A program made the translations under genes and the position numbers. The notes beneath the pieces were generated by a model that was not told the DNA's origin, ran no database searches, and saw only the letters and a program-made list of their open reading frames with translations. 64,000 bases of DNA from contig CAWERW010000008.1 of NCBI GenBank assembly GCA_963811595.1, positions 310,001 through 374,000 on the forward strand, in the 5' to 3' direction. This DNA comes from DASQFQ01 sp963811595. GTDB taxonomy: Bacteria > Actinomycetota > Thermoleophilia > Solirubrobacterales > Solirubrobacteraceae. Shown here in pieces: positions 58,650 through 64,000 of this stretch (position 1 is its first letter; every line of letters begins with the position of its first letter).

Positions 58650-59974
58650 CGCGCCTCGTGCCTGCGCAGCCGGGCGATGAAGAACCCCTCCGTGCCGTCG
58701 CGGTGCGGGAGCGTCTGGAGGTGGGAGGGCACAGATGGATGCTGCCAGACGGGATGCTCTGAGCGCAGGTCGTCGACATCGAAGTCCCCGCGATCGGCCA
58801 GGAAGGCGTCGATCACGCGCTCGTTCTCGGCGGGCGAGATCGTGCAGGTCGAGTAGACGAGCGTGCCGCCCGGCCGCAGCGCGGCCGCGCCCGCGCGGAG
58901 GATCGTGGCCTGCGTGCGCGCGAGCCGCGCGGGCTGGTCGGCGGTCTTGCGCCAGCGCGCGTCGGGCCGGCTCGCGAGCGTGCCGAGGTCCGAGCACGGC
59001 GGATCGACGAGCACGCGGTCGTAGGCCTCGGGCTCCTGGGGCGCGGCGGCGTCGCCCACGCGGACCGTCACCGCGGCGGCGCCCATGCGGCGGGCGGTCC
59101 GCTCGAGCGCGCCGGCGCGGCCCGGATGGCGTTCCACGGCGACGACCTCGCCCGCGCCCTCCATCAGCGCGGCGAGGTGGGTGGTCTTCCCGCCCGGGGC
59201 CGCGCACAGGTCGAGCACGCGCTCTCGCGCGCGAGGCGCGAGCACGCGCGCGACCGCCATCGCGGCGCGCGACTGCGGCATGAACAGGCCCGCCTCCCAC
59301 TCGGGCGCGCCGTGGGCGTCGTAGGGCGCCTCGAGCACGAGCCCTTCGGGCAGGCCGGGCGCCGCGCGGCTCGGCACGGGCAGGCGGGCGGCGAGCTCCG
59401 GGGCCGTGATCCGCAGCGCGTTGGCGCGCAGCGCCGCCTCGGCGGGCTCGTTGTCGGCGGCCATCAGCGCGCGGGCGGCCTCGGGGCCGAGCGCGTCCCA
59501 CCACAGCTCCGCGACCCAGGCGGGATGCGAGTGCTTGAGCGCGGCCGCCTCCGGCGTGTCGTCGGGGAGCGCGGCGATGCGGTCGCGCGCCTCGCGGGCC
59601 GCGCGGCGCAGCACGGCGTTGACGAGCCCGCTGCCGCCGCGCGAGTCCGCCTTGGCGAGCTCGACCGACTCCCCGACCGCCGCGTGGGCGGGCACGCGGT
59701 CGAGATAGGCGAGCTGGAAGATCCCCAGGCGCAGCGCGGCCTGGACCGGCGGGTCGAGCTGCTCCAGCGGCCGCCCCGCGAGCGCCTCGGCGACGTGATC
59801 CAGCGTGGCGCGGCGCTGGACGGCGCCGTAGGAGAGCCGGGTCGCGAGCGCGAGGTCGCGCGCGTCGAGCCCGAGCCGCTCGGACTCGCCGCGCAGCGCC
59901 CGGTCGGCCCACGCGCCGTCCTCGAAGACACGGCGCAGGACGGTGTAAGCGGCGCGGCGGGCGGGCGAGGTCAT
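58646..59974 (-). CDS. rsmB: 16S rRNA (cytosine-967-C5)-methyltransferase RsmB
   Basis: 442 residues. The N-terminal NusB-like domain begins RRAAYTVLRRVFEDGAWADR. The methyltransferase domain has LDLCAAPGGKTTHLAALM, LVDPPCSDLGTL (catalytic Cys) and VYSTCTISPAENE (second Cys). It methylates C967 of 16S rRNA. fmt usually lies directly upstream; here three unrelated genes separate them. Confidence 0.95.
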   Translation of the reverse strand: MTSPARRAAYTVLRRVFEDGAWADRALRGESERLGLDARDLALATRLSYGAVQRRATLDHVAEALAGRPLEQLDPPVQAALRLGIFQLAYLDRVPAHAAVGESVELAKADSRGGSGLVNAVLRRAAREARDRIAALPDDTPEAAALKHSHPAWVAELWWDALGPEAARALMAADNEPAEAALRANALRITAPELAARLPVPSRAAPGLPEGLVLEAPYDAHGAPEWEAGLFMPQSRAAMAVARVLAPRARERVLDLCAAPGGKTTHLAALMEGAGEVVAVERHPGRAGALERTARRMGAAAVTVRVGDAAAPQEPEAYDRVLVDPPCSDLGTLASRPDARWRKTADQPARLARTQATILRAGAAALRPGGTLVYSTCTISPAENERVIDAFLADRGDFDVDDLRSEHPVWQHPSVPSHLQTLPHRDGTEGFFIARLRRHEAR

Positions 59975-60040
59975 CGAACGGACGTCCAGATCGTGGTCGG
60001 CGGCTCAAGCCCGCGGTCCTCAATGCCGACAAAGTCGGTG

Positions 60041-61219
60041 ATGGGGCACTCTCGCAGGTCGACGCATTCCTCTCGCGCGCATACGCGACGCTCCGACCTT
60101 CGCTTCGCCGGGCTCGTCTCCGCCGGCATGATCGTGACCGTCCTCACGCTCGGCGCCCTGGTCGCCCCACTCCTGGAATGGAATGACGAGGGCTCTCGCA
60201 ACGCGCGCGAGCGCAGCCAGACCGTCCGGCTCAGCGACCTCCCCGCCGCCAGCGCCTTCTCCGTCCCCATCGTCAGCTCTGCCGCCCGTCCCGGCAACCC
60301 CGCCGTCACCGGCGGCGCCACCGCGCTCGAGGCCGCCCTCGACGCCGCGAGCGCCACCCCGGGCGGCCGCAGCGCCGGCACCGGCGTCGCGGTCAAGGTC
60401 CGGCCCCGCCCTCGCCCGCTCGCCGCGCCGCGCGCCACGACGCCGCTGGCCCGCGCGAGCGACGACAGCGACGGCGACGGCATGCCCGACGTCTGGGAGC
60501 GCCGCTACGGCCTCAACCCGAAGGACGCCCGCGACGCCGCGGACGACACCGATGGCGACGGCCTCGACAACCGCACCGAGCAGCGCATCCGCACGAAGCC
60601 GACCGTGACCGACACGAACCGCAACGGCATCCCCGACGGCGACGAGGACACCGACCACGACGGGCTGCGCAACACCGTCGAGCTGCGCGCCGGCGCCGAC
60701 CCGGCGGTCGCCGACTCAAACGGCGACGGCGTGGATGACGGCATGGACGACGGCGACGGCGACGGCGCCTCCAACCTCGTCGAGCAGGCCGCGGGCACCG
60801 ACCCGGGCTCGGTCGTGGACGTGCCGCCGCCCCCGGTCGTCGAGGAGCCGCCCCCGGTCGTCGAGGTCCCCGCCCCCGAGGAGACGCCCGCCCCGCCGGA
60901 CCCCGAGACGCCTGCCCCCGTCGAGCCCCCGACGGAGCCCGCCCCGGTCATCGAGCCCGATCTGCCGACCCCCGTCGACCCCGACCTTCCCCCGGCCGAC
61001 ACCGAGCCCGTGCCCGACGACACCACGACGGCCCCCGCCGACGACGAGGAGCCCGCCCCGCCCGCCGTCGTCGACGACACCGTCGCCGTCCTGCCGGACC
61101 CGGTCGACGACGACTCCCTGGCGCCGTCCGACGACGACGACGCCGACGGGCCCCGCGGCACGGCCGATCCCGCCGTCGCCGGCGAGCCCGTCCCCGCGAC
61201 GGCCCCGCCCGCTCCTTAG
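60041..61219 (+). CDS. TSP3/EF-hand calcium-binding surface protein
   Basis: 392 residues from ATG 60041. One N-terminal membrane helix (LVSAGMIVTVLTLGALVAPL) preceded by an Arg/Ser-rich cytosolic tip, then thrombospondin type-3-like calcium loops (DSDGDGMPDVWERRYGLNP; DTDGDGLDNRTEQ; DTNRNGIPDGDED; DSNGDGVDDG). The last 140 residues are a Pro/Asp/Glu repeat region. No sortase motif. It is probably anchored by the first helix and extends outward. A small hairpin (60026-60038) precedes the ATG. Confidence 0.82.
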   Translation: MGHSRRSTHSSRAHTRRSDLRFAGLVSAGMIVTVLTLGALVAPLLEWNDEGSRNARERSQTVRLSDLPAASAFSVPIVSSAARPGNPAVTGGATALEAALDAASATPGGRSAGTGVAVKVRPRPRPLAAPRATTPLARASDDSDGDGMPDVWERRYGLNPKDARDAADDTDGDGLDNRTEQRIRTKPTVTDTNRNGIPDGDEDTDHDGLRNTVELRAGADPAVADSNGDGVDDGMDDGDGDGASNLVEQAAGTDPGSVVDVPPPPVVEEPPPVVEVPAPEETPAPPDPETPAPVEPPTEPAPVIEPDLPTPVDPDLPPADTEPVPDDTTTAPADDEEPAPPAVVDDTVAVLPDPVDDDSLAPSDDDDADGPRGTADPAVAGEPVPATAPPAP

Positions 61220-61731
61220 ACCGCCGCGATCGCCGCCGTGCGGCGGCGCAGCGCGAGCCCAGTGAGGATCGTCGCGACGAGCGCGCCGCTCGAGCCGAAG
61301 ATCACGAAGCCCTCGTCCGCGTTCTGCGCGAGCACGGCGGAGGAGATGATCCAGGCGAGCGCCCAGCTGCCGCCGGTCACCGCGGTCCATGCGAGCCGCC
61401 CGGAGCCCAGCAGCGCCGCCTGCGCAACGCCGACGGCCGTACCGGCCAGCGCGCCGGTCAGGACCAGGTCGGCGGTCTCCGTCCCCGCGCCGGTGATCAG
61501 CGACGCGACGGTCACGCCGGCCGTCATCGCCGCGGCGGTGACCGCTGCCCAGCGCGCGTCGATCCCCTCGCCGCGCAGGGCCAGCCACTGCCCCGCGCCG
61601 ATGACCGCGCCGGCGATCAGGCCGGCGGCCGCGGCTGAGGCGGGGCCCTCGACCGAGCCGATCGTGGCGTAGGCCAGGTAGCCGCCGATCGGGAAGGCGA
61701 GGAACGTCGGGAGCCAGCGCTTGAAGTTCAT
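61216..61731 (-). CDS. small polytopic membrane protein
   Basis: 171 residues from ATG 61731. Five hydrophobic helices, many with Gly/Ala (GLIAGAVIGAGQWLAL; GALAGTAVGVAQAALLG), an internal duplication. It has a proper Shine-Dalgarno (AAGGAG, 6 nt before ATG). It is divergent from a TetR-family gene across a clear operator, so it is the obvious target. Its TAA stop overlaps the TSP3 gene stop (TTAG). Confidence 0.75.
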   Translation of the reverse strand: MNFKRWLPTFLAFPIGGYLAYATIGSVEGPASAAAAGLIAGAVIGAGQWLALRGEGIDARWAAVTAAAMTAGVTVASLITGAGTETADLVLTGALAGTAVGVAQAALLGSGRLAWTAVTGGSWALAWIISSAVLAQNADEGFVIFGSSGALVATILTGLALRRRTAAIAAV

Positions 61732-61743
61732 GTCCACTCCTTG

Positions 61744-61783
61744 GTGTACGTTGTACGTTACTGCTCTAACGTACGCTGTACAC
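61744..61783. promoter_or_regulatory. double TetR operator
   Basis: GTGTACGTTGTACGTTA (61744-61760) and TAACGTACGCTGTACAC (61767-61783) are inverted repeats matching at 14 of 17 positions. Each arm also contains its own palindrome GTAC-N3-GTAC. It lies between the membrane gene and the TetR gene and covers both promoter regions. Confidence 0.75.
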
Positions 61784-61801
61784 AAGGACGGGTCAAGGGC
61801 C

Positions 61802-62479
61802 ATGAGCGAAGACACCAGCCAGCCGCACCGCGCCGGTGCGGCCCGCCGCACGCGGCGCCCTCGCGGCTCGCTCACGCGCGAGGTGATCCTCGACGCGGCC
61901 GAGGCGGTCGCCCGTGAGGGCTTCGACGCGCTGACGATGCGCGCCGTCGCCGCCCGCCTCGGCGCCGCGCCGATGGCGCTCTACAACCACTTCGCCACCA
62001 AGGACGAGCTCGTCGACGCGCTGCTGGACCGCGTGCTGGGCCGCTTCTCCCCCGCTCCGCCCACGGACGACTGGCTCGCGGACCTCGGGGCGTTCGCCCG
62101 CGCGCACCGGCGCCTGCTGGCCGAGCATCCCTGGGCCGTCGCGCAGCTGTTCAGCCGGCCGAGCCCCGGGCTCGGGGCGGTCCGCATCGGCGAGCTCGCG
62201 CTCGGCATCCTCGAGCGCGGCGGCATCGGTGGCGGCCGCGCCGTCGCGGTCTTCAGCGGGGTGATCGCCTTCAACTACGGCTGGTCGTCGTTCACGACCG
62301 CCCGCGACCTCGACCCCGGCGGGCCCAGCCACGACGTCGCGGCCGCGCTCGCCATGCTCCCGGCCGAGCACTTCCCGCTCACGGTCGGCGTCGCGTCGGA
62401 GCTGGGCCACTACGGCAGCGACGAGCACTACGAGCTCGTGCTCGGCCAGCTCCTGGGCGGGCTGCGTCAGCCGTCGTAG
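61802..62479 (+). CDS. TetR family regulator (TetR_C-type)
   Basis: 225 residues from ATG 61802. HTH: LTREVILDAAEAVAREGFDA, then MRAVAARLGAAPMALYNHFA. The C-terminus is of the TetR/AcrR tetracycline-repressor class with FSRPSPGLGAVRIGELALGI. It should repress itself and the membrane gene via the GTAC operator. The upstream frame to 61721 is part of the operator region. Confidence 0.93.
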   Translation: MSEDTSQPHRAGAARRTRRPRGSLTREVILDAAEAVAREGFDALTMRAVAARLGAAPMALYNHFATKDELVDALLDRVLGRFSPAPPTDDWLADLGAFARAHRRLLAEHPWAVAQLFSRPSPGLGAVRIGELALGILERGGIGGGRAVAVFSGVIAFNYGWSSFTTARDLDPGGPSHDVAAALAMLPAEHFPLTVGVASELGHYGSDEHYELVLGQLLGGLRQPS

Positions 62480-64000
62480 CCGACGCGGTCGTACGCGCGG
62501 CGCAGGTCCGGCTCGATCGCCGTGCCGACCAGGCGCTCGTCGAGCGCCGGCAGGTGCTGCTTGAGCCGCGCGTCGCCCGTCAGCGCGGCCAGCCGGACCG
62601 TCGCCTGGGTGAGGGCGTAGCGCTTCCAGATCGTGTCGGCCGCGTTGCCGCCGTCGTCGTGGGGCCCGACCTCCCCGAGCAGGTCGAGCACCGCGTCGAG
62701 CGCGCGCGTGTCGCTGCGCAGCGCCAGGCCGTGGACCGCTTCGATGCGGGTGCTGTCGTCGGGGTCGTCGAGCCGCGCCGCCAGCGCGTCGCGCAGCGTC
62801 GGCGTGTCCTCCGGCGACAGCGTCCCGAGCGCGAACGTCGCCCAGTCGCGGATGCTCGGCTCGGGGTCGGCGGTCAGCTCCACGAGCGCCTCGAACACGC
62901 GCTCGTCCTCGCGGCCGGCGAGCGCGTCGGCCGCGCCCTCGCGCACGCGCGCGTCGTCGTGACGGCGCAGCCGCAGCAGCGTCTCGGTCCCGTACTCCGG
63001 GCCGAGGTTGCCGAACGCGCTCGCGATCGTGGCGAGCACCTCCGCATCGTCCTCGCGCTCCGCGTGCTCCTCGAGCGCCGCTGCGCTCTCGGCCGGGAAC
63101 GTGCGCTCCGGGATGCCGAGCTGGCCCAGCACGTAGGCGCCGACCGCGCGGGCGCGCGTGTCGTCGCGGCCGAGCAGCTCGCGCGCGGCGGCGAGGACCT
63201 CCCGGTCGCCGCGCCACGCCAGCGCCGCCATGTAGGGCGCCCACTCCGCGTCGGAGCGCCACTCGCGGATCGCGGCCTCGGCGAGCTCCTCGAGCCCGCG
63301 CTCGGGCAGCCGCTGGTCGAGCCAGAAGTCCGTGAGCGCGGGATCGGGGCGGCCGCGCAGCCAGTCGGCGGCCCGCATCGGCCGCGCGCCGGGCGGCTGG
63401 ACCTCGGTCAGCTCGAGCGCGCCGCCGTTGCAGTCGAGCAGCAGCCGGTCGCCGTCCGTCCGCAGGCGCCCGCCCGCGGGCGCGAGCGTGTCGCCGTCGA
63501 CCGCGGCGGCGGTCACGCCGAGGAAGCTGCCCTCGGGGAGCGGCAGCCGCGCGCCGATGTGCGGCCGCAGCGCCCGCACCACGCGCTCGACCTCCTCGGG
63601 CGTCCGCGTCGGGTCCAGCGCGCGGTCGCGCGCCTCGATCTTGTGCGCGTAGGTCACGCCCGCCTCGTCCTGCTCGACGAACGGCGGCCGCTCGTCGAGG
63701 GCGCGCACGAGCGCCTCGCCGCCGCGCTCCATCAGCCGCGCCGCCAGCGTCCCGTAGTCGTCGTCGGGCCGGATCGGCTCGGTCTCGGCCAGGCACACCG
63801 GCCCGGAGTCGAGCCCCTCGGTCAGGCGCATGATCGAGACGCCGGTCTCGGCGTCGCCGGCCATGATCGCCCGCTCGACCGGCGCCGCCCCGCGCCAGCG
63901 CGGCAGCAGCGACGGGTGGACGTTGAAGATCTCGTAGTCCGACAGCAGCGGCTCCTTGACCAGCACGCCGTACGCGCACACGATCAGCACGTCCGGCTCG
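62467..64000 (-). CDS. fmt: methionyl-tRNA formyltransferase fused to HEAT repeats (5' end outside window)
   Basis: 511 visible codons. Residues 1-216 after the first visible Met are the Fmt C-terminal half: IFNVHPSLLPRWRGAAPVER (catalytic Asn-His), then GVSIMRLTEGLDSGPV, and the OB-fold ending in ARPMRAADWLRGR. About 285 residues follow in the same frame, an array of HEAT/PBS-lyase-like helices (EREDDAEVLATIASAFGNLG; ARVREGAADALAGRE; PSIRDWATFALGTLSPED). No stop lies between, so it is a fusion. It formylates initiator tRNA. The N-terminus is beyond the edge; convergent overlap of 13 bp with the TetR gene. Confidence 0.9.
   Translation of the reverse strand, partial: EPDVLIVCAYGVLVKEPLLSDYEIFNVHPSLLPRWRGAAPVERAIMAGDAETGVSIMRLTEGLDSGPVCLAETEPIRPDDDYGTLAARLMERGGEALVRALDERPPFVEQDEAGVTYAHKIEARDRALDPTRTPEEVERVVRALRPHIGARLPLPEGSFLGVTAAAVDGDTLAPAGGRLRTDGDRLLLDCNGGALELTEVQPPGARPMRAADWLRGRPDPALTDFWLDQRLPERGLEELAEAAIREWRSDAEWAPYMAALAWRGDREVLAAARELLGRDDTRARAVGAYVLGQLGIPERTFPAESAAALEEHAEREDDAEVLATIASAFGNLGPEYGTETLLRLRRHDDARVREGAADALAGREDERVFEALVELTADPEPSIRDWATFALGTLSPEDTPTLRDALAARLDDPDDSTRIEAVHGLALRSDTRALDAVLDLLGEVGPHDDGGNAADTIWKRYALTQATVRLAALTGDARLKQHLPALDERLVGTAIEPDLRRAYDRVGYDG

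Noticed and set aside
59971..60483. Minus-strand frame ending DRGLEPPTTIWTSVR, like translations of antisense tRNA
   Set aside because: I looked for a tRNA around 59997-60022; a T-arm-like CTCAAGC is present but no matching acceptor or anticodon arms, so no tRNA gene is called and the frame is a shadow of the TSP3 gene.

Overview
This window comes from a very GC-rich bacterial chromosome. Gene content and order point to an actinobacterium: rplS-trmD-rimM-KH-rpsP next to lrp and ffh; smc-rnc-acpP-plsX-rpmF-DUF177; rpmB-fakA-recG; rsmD-coaD; ribD-ribE-ribBA-ribH; rpe next to rsmB and fmt. The deep-branching class Thermoleophilia (Solirubrobacterales) fits best, because of the secreted proteins sharing a basic C-terminal domain, the GST/macro/acylphosphatase accessory genes and the zinc-type L28 and L32. 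That placement is inference, since no rRNA lies in the window. Coding density is extreme: the largest gap is about 160 bp (15465-15627), so there is no gene-free stretch over 300 bp. I saw no tRNA, rRNA, CRISPR array, insertion sequence or prophage.

Layout. 1-2300: dprA (cut by the left edge), comM, yraN (minus). 2343-3454: an ACT-domain gene divergent from an HTH/Clp-N pair across a near-perfect inverted repeat. 3451-7526: methyltransferase, rnhB, lepB and the rplS-trmD-rimM-KH-rpsP operon. 7541-12775: lrp/eamA divergent pair, ffh, SPFH/NfeD pair, ftsY. 12797-14189: plus-strand GNAT and membrane genes. 14122-15464: a C45 Ntn-hydrolase coupled to a striking Gly/Val/Cys hexapeptide-repeat protein. 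15628-21682: smc to DUF177 (condensin, RNA processing, lipid synthesis). 21703-26892: AMP-ligase, unknown gene, macro domain, acylphosphatase, a Cys/Gly peptide gene and a putative PD-(D/E)XK nuclease. 26889-31949: NatAB-type exporter, Xi-class GST, CAP lipoprotein, DivIVA-like protein, coaD, rsmD. 31946-42204: secreted nuclease, CARDB protein, recG, fakA, rpmB, Ser/Thr kinase, methyltransferases. 42201-45625: riboflavin operon. 45678-51814: polysaccharide/polyprenyl glycosyltransferases and a flippase. 51771-55280: two secreted proteins with the same C-terminal domain, one out of frame. 55363-59974: GT39, two response regulators, rpe, zinc ribbon, rsmB. 60041-64000: calcium-binding TSP3 protein, membrane protein/TetR pair with a clear operator, and an Fmt-HEAT fusion that runs off the right edge.

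Gene expression looks unusual. Many genes have a TAnnnT -10 box 6-11 nt before the start codon and no Shine-Dalgarno, which suggests mostly leaderless transcripts. Several divergent pairs are separated by only 18-30 bp and share overlapping -10 boxes on opposite strands. Within operons, genes join by NTGA overlaps: many ATGA/GTGA and, in three places, CTGA, where CTG appears to be the start codon. Convergent genes often end on a shared CTAG, so both stop codons use the same palindrome.

The best candidates for something undescribed are the (VGC)8 hexapeptide-repeat protein with its coupled C45 hydrolase, the CTGA start-stop junctions, the Fmt-HEAT fusion and the hairpin that buries the ffh start codon.
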